Assembly: GCF_001625305.1 (NCBI RefSeq)
Contig: NW_017804342.1
Span: forward strand, 1-64,000
Reading direction: 5' to 3'
DNA from: Branchiostoma belcheri
Taxonomy: Eukaryota > Chordata > Leptocardii > Amphioxiformes > Branchiostomatidae
Length of the DNA: 64,000 bases
Numbering within the stretch: the first letter of the stretch is position 1; every line of letters begins with the position of its first letter. This document shows positions 1 through 11,063 of this stretch, one piece after another. The position numbers and the translations under genes are program-made. The notes under the pieces are model-generated. The model ran no database searches. It saw only the letters and a list, made by a program, of their open reading frames with translations, and was not told where the DNA came from.

Positions 1-402
1 TTGAATGTCACAAGCCACTGGTCTGACCAGTCTGACACTACACTGAGATCATGATTCAGTCTGTTCGCTGAGACAACGGGATCCATGATTATCTCTAACA
101 GTGCGGTGTCATCAGCAAAAAGACGGGAATCTGTTCGTTAATTGTCAACAAGGTCATTTATAAATACAAGAAAGAGCAATGGGCCGAGAAGTGACCCTTG
201 TGGAACACCTGCATCAATTGATAGCCATTCAGAGCACATCCTATTTATAACAACTCACTGTTTACGATCGCTCAGGTAGGATTCAATCCATAATAAGAGA
301 GACCCAGTAACTCCTAGTTGTCGTAACTTAAAGATTAATCCCCTATGCCAAACCTTATCAAAAGCTTTTGATATGTCAAGAAAAACTACACGGGTTTCGA
401 GG
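1..402 (-). mobile_element. Reverse transcriptase fragment of a non-LTR retrotransposon (CR1/L2/Jockey-like)
   Basis: Read on the minus strand from about 402 down to the window edge, one frame gives three reverse-transcriptase landmarks in order: FLDISKAFDKVWH, then [14 protein letters not shown] with FINDL, then RLFADDTAL (the catalytic YxDD box, here FADD). The frame is broken by a TGA after SDRKQ near 255 and a TAA after DLVDN near 138, so the copy is dead. The element continues off the left edge; sequence above about 402 no longer looks like RT, which suggests 5' truncation. Clade assignment is from motif style only. Confidence 0.85.
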
Positions 403-1227
403 CCTTGGCCTTGGATGCTTAACGGTGCACACCCCAGTTCTTGCGCGACCGGGGTCCGTGATAGTCCGTTGTAAAAAAGTGACGAAGGGGTTTTAAGGGC
501 CCAAGTTTGATGTGACATTTCTCTTTTAAAACTGCCACGAAGTATCATTAAACATTAACATGGCTGAAGAGTGTAAGAAATGGTGATTTTGGGGTGAAAA
601 TTTCTTTTGGCTCCGAACCTTACTTCCGGGTATCCTTGCGCGCCAAGTGTAATCCGCCCGTTTGACCTAGATTTCGCTCTGCGCCTTCCTAGTAGCGGAT
701 TTGCAACCCCTCGCGCTGTGGACGATTAAAAAAATTACAGTTCTAGAATTTTCTTTATAATTTACACGGGTATAGTCAAGGCTTGGGTCTTTCTGCCAGC
801 ATCAGTCATTTCTGCCGGAAAATTTTTTTCTATGGGATTATCCTACGCGAAATTTCGCAATTTTGGGCATTAATTTTGGAGTGAAAATAATGTTTTTTCC
901 GTTGATTTTACCAAACTTAAAAAGGTTGAAGAAACCAAACTCAGCTGGTCTTGTAGCTGAAGAGATATCCTTTCGTCCCATATACAGTTATTCTCCTTCC
1001 GAATTATTCCACGCCAGACACGGTCGCTAGATTTGAGGGTGTGCAGCTTCGAATAGAGACGCCAAATAAACTGGGGTGTGCCCCCTTAACATTAAGATAG
1101 CTGCATGTTCATTTTTAGAAAACCTTTTACCTCCTTTCTGTGTAGCTATTGAACAATTTATGGGACATAAAAAGTTAACCATGAGAGTGGCAATGTCAGC
1201 GTCTATAAGTCTCTTCAATCATCTGTT
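403..1227. other. Gene-free 3' flank of NTase-TPR copy A
   Basis: No gene is supported here. From about 1080 to 1227 the sequence matches the 3' flanks of copies B (10,975-11,063) and C (20,900-20,998), so this is the start of the duplicated unit and probably 3' UTR of copy A. The left part is unassigned. Confidence 0.5.
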
Positions 1228-3430
1228 TCATAACTGAGCATAATAAGAGGCGGCCTTTCTGTGATCACCAAGGAACCTACAGGTAACATACAGATTGTGA
1301 AGTGATGTTGCGACGTCTGGATGTACGTTGCCCTCACCATAGAAACTCCGTCTCATCTCTAGTGCCTTTTCAAAATAGCTGACGGCTTTCCTGTGATCAC
1401 CAAGGTTACCCCAGCCTTTTCCCAAGTTATCAAGTGACACGGCGATATCAAGATGTGCGTTGCCCTCACCATGGGTACTCCGCCACATCTCTAGTGCCTG
1501 TTCATAATAGCTGACGGCCTTTCTGTGATCACCAAGACTACTCCAGGCGGCACCCAAGTTGTTAAGTGTCCCGGCGATGTCAGGATGTGCGTTGCCCTCA
1601 CCATAGATACTCCGCCACATCTCTAGTGCCTGTTCATAATAGCTGACAGCCTTTCTGTGATCACCAAGACTACTCCAGGCGGCACCCAAGTTGTTAAGTG
1701 CCCCGGCGATGTCAGGATGTGCGTTGCCCTCACCATAGATACTCCGCCACATCTCTAGTGCCTGTTCATGATAACTGACGGCCTTTCTGTGATCACTTAG
1801 GTCACTCCAGCCGGCACCCAAGCTGTCAAGTGACGAGGCGATATCAGGATGTGCGTTGCCCTCACCATAGATACTCCGCCTCATCTCTAGTGCCTGTTCA
1901 TGATAACTGACGGCCTTTCTGTGATCACCAAGGTCACTCCAGGCGGCACCCAAGTTGTTAAATGACGAGGCGATATCAGGATGTGCGTTGCCCTCACCGT
2001 TGATACTCCGCCTCATCTCTAGTGCCTTTTCAAAATAGCTGACGGCTTTCCTGTGATCACCAAGGTTACCCCAGGCAACACCCAAGTTGTTAAATGACGA
2101 GGCGATATCATTATGTTCGTTGCCTTCACCGTTGATACTCCGCCTCATCTCTAGTGCCTTTTCAAAATAGCTGACGGCTTTCCTGTGATCACCAAGGTTA
2201 CCCCAGCCTTTTCCCAAGTTATCAAGTGACACGGCGATATCAAGATGTGCGTTGCCATGAGTACTCCGCCACATATCTAGTGCCTGTTCATAATAGCTGA
2301 CGGCCTTTCTGTGATCACCAAGACTACTCCAGGCGGCACCCAAGTTGTTAAGTGCCCCGGCGATGTCAGGATGTGCGTTGCCCTCACCATAGATACTCCG
2401 CCACATCTCTAGTGCCTGTTCATGATAGCTGAGGGCCTTTCTGTAATCACCAATGAGACTCCAGATGGCACCAAAATTGTTAAGTGACAAGGCGATGTCA
2501 GGATGTGCGTTGCCCTCACCATAGGTACTCCGCTTCATCTCTAGTGCCTGTTCATAATAGCTGACGGCCTTTCTGTAATCACCGAGGTCACTCCAGGCAT
2601 TGCCCAAGTTGTTAAGTGACGAGGCGATGTCAGGATGTGCGTTGCCCTCACCATAGATACTCCGACTCATATCTAGTGCCTGTTCATAATTGCTGACGGC
2701 CTTTCTGTAATCACCAAGGTCACTCCAGGCGGCGCCCAAGTTGTTAAGTGACGAAGCGATATCAGGATGTTCAGTGTTTTTACCATAGACACTCCACTTC
2801 ATCTGTAGTGACTGTTTATGATAGCTGACGGCCTTTCTGTAATCACCAAGGTTACTCCAGGTGACACCCAAGTTGTTAAGTGACCAAGCGATGTCAGGAT
2901 GTGCATTGCCCTCACCATAGATACTCCGCATCATCTCTAGTACCAGTTCATGATAGTTGACGGCCTTTCTGTAATCACCAAGGCTTCTGCAGGCATTACC
3001 CAAGTTGTTAAGTGACCAGGCGATATGAGGATGTGCGTTGCCCTCACCATAGATACTCCGTATCATCTCTAGTGCCTGTTCATAATAGCTGACGGCCTTT
3101 CTGTAATCACCAAGGTTACACCAGGAATTACCCAAGTTGTTAAGTGACGAGGCGATACTAGGACGTGTGATGCCCTCACCATAAATACTCCGCTCTATGT
3201 GTAACGACTGTTCGTAATAGCTGACGGCCCTTTTGTAATCACCAAGGTTCCTCCAGGCATTACCCAAGTTGCCCAGAGACGAGGCGATATCAGGATGTGC
3301 GATGTCCTCACGATGGATACTCCGATCCATCTGTAACGACTGCTCATAATAGCTGACGGCTTTTCTGTAATCACCAAGGTTACCCCAGGCGTTACCCAGC
3401 TTAGTAAGTAACCCGGCAATGTGACGATGA
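1228..3430 (-). repeat. Array of 17 TPR units (kinesin-light-chain type) in copy A
   Basis: The 3' two thirds of the large exon is a tandem array with a period of about 126-132 bp. The unit pattern is [22 protein letters not shown] followed by [20 protein letters not shown] count 17 LGD-type helix-A motifs; one is degenerate (LSD in unit 13) and the unit 10/11 linker is 2-3 residues shorter. Several units are nearly identical at DNA level (for example those around 1500-1760 and 2280-2440), pointing to recent unequal exchange or gene conversion. TPR arrays form superhelical peptide-binding surfaces, so this is a likely partner-binding part. Confidence 0.93.
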
Positions 3431-6400
3431 ATCACACCCGTTCCATCACACAAATTTGTTGATAGCACTGCTTCAAGTGCCTGTTCAATGCATGTCTGAA
3501 ACTGATTGTAGTGGCACAGACTTTCGTACACATCTGCTTGCAGTAGTAAAGAGTTGTCGAATAGAATCGAGGGCTCTTCTACTGGTTGACTGTTGCTAAG
3601 TTGCGGAACAAAGTTCTTCAAAGGTGTTGCCGTGTAGTAGTATCTCATGAGCTGTTTTACATTGGAGAAGTGAAAAATTCTCTTTGTCTTTTCATCATTG
3701 TCATCATTGACTGACATTGACGATAAGACTGACATGTTTTCCACCTGACCACGGTTGTTCATGTAAGTTCGCAACCTCAGTTCTGCTGAGATGCTGACCA
3801 GCACCATTAAGTGATGTGCGTTGTTATCACTAATGGCACCCTTCTTGTACATAGCCTGTATAGTCTCCCAGATTGTAGTCGGCTGTATGTCACAGAGCAG
3901 TGCCCAACAAGATACAGCAAGGCTTGAAAAGCGATAAACTTCTTTCTTTACATTTAGCATTCGGGAAGTCGGATTCTGCATTTCAAAAGTTTTGGTATTT
4001 TCCATCAACATAGTGTTTGCTAGTAGCCCGGCAATTTCATTTCCATTTTTCTTCAGTTGCTGATTCCATGCAATGGTGTATTTGTCGACCAAGCCTTGTT
4101 CTCCAGTAATTAATGATACATTTCCCAACACACTCGCTAGGTGGTAGCCTTTCTTAAGATGTAGCTTAACATTATTTTCAAGAAATTTTGCCATGTGGAT
4201 TGGTGTGCGAATAAGGAGGCATGTTTTCCCTCTCCCTAGTGGGGTTTTACATGCATGTGGCATGGCTGCATCGAAAGAAAAGCCACGTGGCGTTACAGTG
4301 TCATAGAACCAGTCGTCAAGCTTGTTCTTTGACTCGAAGTCATTGAGAGACTTGATCGCCATGACCGGGAGAATGGTTTCCCCAACATTGATCACTTTGA
4401 GATGAAGGTAATATGTGAGGTGTTGAAAGTATGCTAGACTGTTTTCTGTTTCCTTCTCTGTCAAAATAGCAAACTCCAGATCAGAGTATGGCGTTACCAG
4501 TCCTGTGGCCTGTGAACCCAGTCCTATCATGGCGTACTTGCAGGGAGGGGAGCCCATAACCTCCATACACTCATCTACAAGGCCAGATATGAATGTTCTT
4601 CGCTGATGAACAATAGTGTCAAACAAGGCTTTGTTAGCTTCCACTCTCTTCTTTTCTACTTCCATGATCTCTGGGTCGTCGTCATCTAGGCTATAAGGAT
4701 CTATCTGCTGCTCAATTCTTTTGATCTCTTGTTCAACATAGCTACGGCATTCTGTTAACACCGATTTGTGTTTCTCTACGTCATCGATGGGTACCGTTTG
4801 TTCGATGCTCAGGACGTGCTTAACAAATGATTGTGTTATTTCCTGGATTGTTTGTTTGATGCCCTCTCTGTCCTCTTTCTTTGATCTCACTAGTGCTGCG
4901 TTACTGAGTGCTGCAGCCTTGGTGAAATCACCTCCGTCTTTTGACTGCTCTCCTCTCTTCAGGTAGACATCGCTCAATTTGCAAAGGGGCTCTGTCTCTT
5001 TCCAGTGCTGACCTGCATTGGAACATATATATATATATTGAACGATGGTTGCAAGTTACTTATGTCTTAGCCCCAAGAGTCTTTGTTTTCAGCACATTTG
5101 CACGTTAGCTGACACAGTGTGTGGTACAAAAAGACACAATTGTGTGTCTTTTTTCTATTATATTGACTTCACTAACCATGCTGTAATAAAAGCTACATTG
5201 TCACCATGTGACAGGTACACGGTATCACTCACCTTTCACATGAACGGCCTTGAGCGCAGCTGCAAAGTGTCGTTCTGCCGTGTCCAGGTTCCCTGTCTTC
5301 AGGGTCCTGCAGCCCTCCTGTAGCTGGTCTTGGTACGTACTGTAAAAAAGGAGTCATAATTGTTGATACTGGGATACTGTAACTTTAACCCATACAGGAC
5401 GTGAGACTTAAACTGTACTGTGAATAGGCTGAGCATCTATCTAACCTTGTCGGTGCACACTAAAAAAGACAGCAAACAAACCTGTCTGTGACTTCCTGTT
5501 TCTCTTTGCTGCTGTTTCCAACTTTCTTGTTTCTGGTCCGCCCCGTTTCTCGGCGTTTCTTTGTAAAAAAGATAATATGAAGATGAAAACTTACCTTAGA
5601 TTTGTAAACAATATAATTAATGCCCTAGTAGCAACTAACAAAAAGCAGGATTTCCAATAGTCAATTAAATATACTGAACATGCATTTTAAAAAGGATTAA
5701 AGCATAAAGCTGGCGTTATCTGTGCAACACGCCAAAACGCCATATTTGAATGTAAATTTTATATGATTGAAAAGGATAAGCATTTCTAACCTTGCGTTGT
5801 TTTTCCTTGACTTTCTCTGCGTACTTGATGCGGTGTCTTAGCGTTTCTCTGCCGTCTGAATCTTCACAGCGGTCCAGCGCCGCTCGGTACAGACCAGCTG
5901 ATTTACTGAACGCTGTCTCGTCCTTACCAACCCTTCCCTTCTCTAGGTACACATCTCCCAGGCTCTTCAAGGATTCTATTTCCAAACGTTTGTTTCCTTC
6001 CACGATTGCTCTCACTAAACAATTTGTATAACCTTCAATCAAGGGCATCGTACCATGTCCTTTTAAATTGGACTTCTTTTTCACTTCGGGAAGAGTTGTG
6101 GACACAGCCAATATGGTACTGCCTGTATTCGTAGCGCACGCTTTTTGAACCTCTTGATCATGGACCAGTTTCGTGCATTTCTCTGCATATCTGATGCGAT
6201 GCTGTACAACTTGCTTCTCCTCAGTACTAGTGTAATACCGTAAGAGTTCTGTGTACATGGAGCAGGCCTTGTGGAAGTGCTCTGCTTTATGCTTCTTCAT
6301 CTTTGCCTTGTGTAGGTACAAGTCTCCGAGACCTTTCAAGGCTTCACACTCCAAAACCTCATTTTGAGTACTTATAGCGTGAACCAACTTCCGTGCGTAT

Positions 6401-6495
6401 CCCCTCTCTACAACGTCCAGATCAGAACCGCTTTTAAACATTAAGTCTAGTTTCCGAAATTCGTCCACCGCTGTAGACAGCATGGCGTGTGACAT
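1228..6495 (-). CDS. NTase-TPR gene, copy A (intact): nucleotidyltransferase-like protein with a long TPR array
   Basis: Four coding exons, read downward: 6495-5791 (705 bp), 5558-5482 (77), 5339-5233 (107), 5012-1228 (3785, to the stop). The boundaries are GT-AG, phases agree (0, 2, 1), and the sum is 4674 bp, giving 1557 residues. The start ATG (MSHAML) is conserved in all three copies; TTG at 4977 is internal, not a start. Layout: residues 1 to about 400 are a repeated helical segment; about 452-475 carry GLGS then SDLEFAIL, matching the polymerase-beta NTase signature hG[GS]x(9-13)Dh[DE]h; a mostly alpha region follows; about 824-1557 are 17 TPR units. Known family role: such NTase folds transfer nucleotides; the substrate here is unknown. 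A clear third catalytic carboxylate was not identified, so activity is unproven. Automated names such as nephrocystin-3-like or kinesin-light-chain-like would reflect only the TPRs. Confidence 0.88.
4300..4720 (-). other. Nucleotidyltransferase-like domain core of copy A
   Basis: On the minus strand the segment encodes [13 protein letters not shown] followed by [11 protein letters not shown]. The GS, a ten-residue spacer and D-L-E fit the metal-binding motif of the polymerase-beta NTase superfamily (DUF294/GlnD-like branch most similar by eye). The following strand ([12 protein letters not shown]) is conserved in B and C. The motif is preserved in all three copies: copy B has GLGSLATG and copy [10 protein letters not shown] profile search against the NTase clan would be decisive. 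Confidence 0.65.
5013..5232 (-). other. Intron 3 of copy A
   Basis: Phase-1 intron between GTGAGTG (5' end, complement of 5226-5232) and a CAG acceptor just above 5012. The same intron occurs at 15,114-15,312 (B) and 24,115-24,313 (C). It contains a short AT-repeat (5027-5037) and no coding signal. Confidence 0.7.
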
Positions 6496-8719
6496 ATTTG
6501 TTCCTCCTGACAGGGTTTTCTTTGCTTATATAATCAGAATGTGTTCTTGGGCCTTTCCTATGAACCAAATATGATATTGAAGATTTTCTCCGCCCGTGTC
6601 TTCACATTATCTTATTTAGTTCTTTACGACCGGGTGAACACGCATCTTTGTTGACCGCACTCTGGTTCATTGACCTGAGGAAGAATAAACATTGTACCAA
6701 TCATGTACGGATGGTGGACCGAGTGCATGTCTTTTAAAAAAGGCTTGATAAAATTCTTACTGGCAGCCGATGGTTTTATCTTTCATTGGGACTCCGGTAA
6801 CGAACCTTTATATTCACGAAAATCCCTTTATTCCTTCTTCCGTTGTCCTGGTTCAAAGTTACGGCTGTACGTAAACTCACTTGTAGTTCCCAAGAAATCT
6901 AGGAGGTCCAAACTTATACTGTTATTCCCATATACACGCGATCAAACGCTAATATTTACATGGTAAACCTCATATTAGGTAAACGGTAATATGACACTCA
7001 TCTGGTCAGGCGCTAATGTTGTTCGTTGTGCATCCTGATACTTCAAACACAACCTGTTGTCATCTGGTTTCTGTGACTATACAACCTGTCACTACAACCA
7101 TCAGGACATATGCAGCCCTGCACACCTGTTCAGTTTCGAGTAGTCCGTTTTTCACTACGTATAACTTATAAGAGTGAAGAATTGCGGTCTGCAAGTGCCA
7201 TAAACATACCATAACGTTAGAAGTAAAATTACTCGTATCAGTCTGAGGTCACGACTGCAGTTGACACATTCCCTGGTGTACCAGAAACATTTATAACTCT
7301 TGTTAATGAGTCTTTGAGAAAGGGGCAGAGTATTATTAAGCAAATGTGAATTCTTATAATTTTTGGGAGGGGGGGGAGGGGCAGGCTAGCAAATCAGCAA
7401 CACATTCTTGTTACGAAGCCCTAATCCCCACTAGCTATAGGTTCGCACTGCGTGTAAAGTGTTCGGTTTTGTCATCTGTATGTTAATGATAGATGTTTGT
7501 GGCCTTATCTATGTAAAAACTCACCTTTTACTTCCATCTAGAGATAAAACTGTTGGTCTGTCTCAGTTCACGACTGGCACCAGCGGAAGCGGAAGTTCCC
7601 GACAGCGGAAATCCCCGGCGTGACTCACCTTTACGGAGGGGAGATTCCCCTGGGAATGTTCCATTAACCGACAGGGGTGGGGGAAAAGAATTCCATATTT
7701 ATCTGTCCGTGTCATTCAGGGGTTGTTTGGAGGGGAGGGGGGGATCATTCTTGACTGTTTCGTTCCCCAAACGGTAAGAATAAGAAAGGCAAAACACAAC
7801 TTTTTTCGGTAGATGTTAAGTCGATAAGACTAGGATGTTTGTGTCCCACAACAAGGTGTGAAAACTACAAGCATAAATTCACCTGTCGTACCATGCACCA
7901 CCCCTGTTTCTATCATTGGTCTTGTCTAGATCTTGGTCACATTAGTGTAGTTAAAACAACATCATCATAGGAAAATGTCTTATTTGGAAATATGGTGATG
8001 TAGACAGCTACTTTGAAAACATTTGTGTCAAATCTAGACACAAAGGTGCAAAAGGAGCACTTTTCAGAACGATTCAGATTTTCTACGAACACTCTCAAAG
8101 AAATCAGTGAAGATGTAATATAAGATGCATGACTACCAGCTAATAGCTAAATTTGTCAATTTGCAAGGCGTCTATTTTGAACCGCGCAAACTGCACACTC
8201 AATTTCACATCTTTGGTTTAAAATCAATCTACATCTTTGGAAAATAAACCTTCTCTTCGTTATAGCAGAATTTGAGAAATTGTATCTGTTTCAAAATACA
8301 CGTTTTCTACAGCATTAGATATACATGTATATATGAATATACGTGATACAAAAGATAGTAGTCAAAGACAATCTTTCACGTCAGCAAGACGCCAGAACTT
8401 TCCATCATCGCCCGGACGACGTCTTTTAGGGTCACCTCAGATCAAGAGTATCAATTTCTTGTTCCAGGAGCGCTCGAGATTGTTGCGGAGTGTTCTAGAA
8501 CTGCAGTTAGCCACTCTGTAGCACAGCAACCAAACACAACGCCAAGGTTGACCGAGGATATGCACGTATCTCTCAAACTCCGCGTTTTTTGCAAGCTGAA
8601 TTTTGCCTGTTTCCGCCGGAAAGATGAGGCTTCTGGAAAGGATGCATGGCGTCAGCGTTCCTTTCAGTGGTACACGTGCTGTCATTGTTCAGGCCTGGCA
8701 GTACGAGACAGAGCGACGG
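6496..8719. other. Upstream region of copy A, shared with copies B and C
   Basis: No gene is supported. Large parts are repeated at about 16,583-19,595 (upstream of B) and 25,961-27,500 (upstream of C). A G-rich run near 7369-7384, the stretch around 7540-7790 and the block at 8040-8710 are all conserved between units. Because the segment lies 5' of each first exon it should contain the promoter, but no single element can be fixed from sequence alone. The open frames present are short and not shared between copies. Confidence 0.6.
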
Positions 8720-9739
8720 TACTCTCCAAGCAGAGGTTTGGGTTTGGGGTTATTTTAGCGGCTTTTTTTATCGTGGTTTCTCTTTTGCACTGAATTTTTT
8801 TCCCACCAGAAAGGTTTTTCCCAGGGGGGGGGGATTCAGTGCAAAAGACAAGCCCCGATAAGAAAGATCGCCTATTACTTTTTCACAACATTGTAAACGG
8901 ATGTACCCGTGAATATCTTACAGATTTACTTCCATGTACAATTACTGGGACTTGTATTTACAATCTGAGAAACAGTAGTAATCTGAGAACCATCAAATTT
9001 TCTACCAATCGTTTTGGAAAGTCTTTTATACCATATTCCATCACTGGATGGAACAACCTGAATTTAGAAATCCGTACTCTTTCGTATCCAAAATTTCGTT
9101 CATATCTTTTCAAATCGGTACGTCCTGTAAAGCTAAACCATTTTAGCTTTGGTTCTCGTTCTTCATGTATTCTCATTACCCGACTTCGTCTGGGCACCTG
9201 CAGCTTGAATCACAGTCTTTATACCCGGAGTCTTGTTTCAAGTCCATCCTGTAGCTGCGGATGTCCATACGAAACGATTGCTCATTATCTATTGCACTGC
9301 CCTATATACACCTACCAGCGCTTAGTCCTTTTTGGCAAGCTTACTTGGTAATATTGTTGATTTAAACACCCTTTCTGATAATTCTATACAATATTTAGTT
9401 CTTCGCGGTAGTTTTCTTTGTTCGTATGATACCAACTGCAAAATAATGTTAGCCGCACAAGATTATATATTAGAAACAAAAAGATTCTAACTGTATGTGT
9501 CTTCTGGGATGGGAGGTTTGTCACTCACGCGAGGTCTCATGTATTTTTAAATGTCTTGTAAAATATTTTTCTTTTATTGTAAAAGTGACTGCGAGAATAT
9601 AAGTTGGACCTAACTTGAGTTCGCAGTCGCTTAGTCCATGTCTTTTCATTTGTAATCGTCGTGTTTCTGAATAAATTAAAAAAAAAAGACTAAAACACGC
9701 TGAAAATAACCCCAAACCCAAACCTCTGCTTGGAGAGTA
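8720..9739. mobile_element. Foldback (TIR) element interrupted by a LINE
   Basis: The outer ends are inverted copies: TACTCTCCAAGCAGAGGTTT at 8720 onward, and its complement ending at 9739. The empty version sits in the neighbouring unit at 19,596-19,781 (186 bp). Here an insertion of roughly 825 bp (about 8863-9688) separates the halves. The element also has an inner hairpin: ATCGTGGTTTCTCTTTTGCA pairs imperfectly with TGCAAAAGACAAGCCCCGAT. Confidence 0.75.
8863..9688 (+). mobile_element. 5'-truncated non-LTR retrotransposon, C-terminal part
   Basis: A 170-codon frame (8839-9351) ends with RLRLGTCSLNHSLYTRSL and then CSCGCPYETIAHYLLHCP, the cysteine/histidine pattern found after the RT domain in many LINE ORF2 proteins. 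The insertion ends in AATAAATTAAAAAAAAAA at about 9670-9688, a poly(A)-type tail. The matching position in the next unit (about 19,730) lacks it, so the insertion postdates the A/B duplication or is specific to this unit. Confidence 0.8.
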
Positions 9740-11063
9740 AATCAATCAGTCAATTAAACAACACCATAACGTTTTGTTAGCAAGAAGGTCCGTTATGAAT
9801 CTTCAACTGAATCTTTTGTTCTGGATTTAAGAAAGGACCTGAACTTTATTTGTTTTCTTTCTAGTTCCTCTCGTTTGTCAGGAATTCTTAGCTGATAACA
9901 TTTCTCATTGTTGTTTTTAGAATTTCAAGTTGCTTAACATTTGGTTAGTGCTTTAGAAAGGGTAAACAGGTGTTAACAGGTAAACATGTAAACAAGTATA
10001 AACAGCATCGTATGCAATCCATCGACTGCATTGTACGTTTGTCAAGCAAAGTTGTTGTTTCCATCCCATGAGTTCAATATTCAATTAACCAAAAAATAAC
10101 TCCAAACTCTAACTCTAAAGGAAAGGAATTGAATAAAATGAAGAGTTTCCATCCATACATTTGGTTGCCTTCTATTACTTGACTTCTCTTAGCTCCTTCA
10201 TTGGAACTTTTAGCCAAGTTGTGATTTTTTTCGTCACTAAATGTTCTTGTTCTTTCTAAGAAAACCGATTTTTCTCTTTCCTCGAGCACTTTGCATTAGA
10301 GTCATTTTTCTTCATGGAGTTTTGTTTTCAATGAATGCTTTCAAAGGTGTGAAATGGGGGGGGGGTACCTTCCCTCGACTCGAATATTTTAGTAACATCT
10401 CTAAGAGGATAGTACAATGTAGTCACTGTTTGTCAAAAGGTTCTTTACACATAGAGCTTTTTGGAATTCCAAAGGTATGTGTCGGTATTATCCTAGCTAT
10501 AGCTTGTTTTGGCGATTGGACATTCGACGAAACATTTATGATATTCAAAAATATCTCGGTACTATCATTCATATTAAAATTGTAAACAACAAGCAGTAGG
10601 AATAATACAGATGCCTTTAATAAGTACATGGACAAGTACATCTCTCATGCTGTGAGCTCTCATTGACCTGACCCTGCTGAGTTTCTCAGTTTAAAACCTA
10701 AGTACTCTCATGTCTGTCTGTGGCCCCCGCCATCAGCTCTGCTGCCAGGGTGGCCACTGTATTGTGAATGTCGCAATTTTCGAAATAAATAAAACCTAAG
10801 TACGTACATTTAAGTTGCCTGAGGATAAATATCACTCTGGGAGGATATAAGTTATACAAATACATAATATGACGGTAAAGTAATTCTTAACATCAAAATA
10901 GCTGCATGTTTCCGCTTTTAACAAACGGAAAATCATCATACTTCCAAATCATTTAAAGATAATCTTTCAAATGCTTTCTGTGTAACTATTGAGTAATTCA
11001 TATGTATGGCACACAAAAAGTTAATCAGCAGAGTGGCAATGTCAGTGTCTATATAAAGTCTCT
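9740..11063. other. Gene-free 3' flank of copy B
   Basis: Nearly the same sequence recurs at 19,782-20,998 as the 3' flank of copy C. One difference is a segment near 10,703-10,797 (containing CTGTGGCCCCCGCCATCAGC) that is absent from the C flank and looks like a short insertion. No coding region is supported. Confidence 0.6.

Noticed and set aside
4766-4966. Plus-strand 66-codon frame repeated at 23,868-24,068
   Set aside because: It is antisense to the conserved NTase-TPR large exon; its conservation follows from the minus-strand gene.
6510-6530. TTATATAAGC just upstream of the copy A start codon, also present in B and C, as a TATA box
   Set aside because: It lies only about 20-30 bp from the ATG, which would place transcription start at or inside the coding region. 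Shared ancestry alone explains the conservation.
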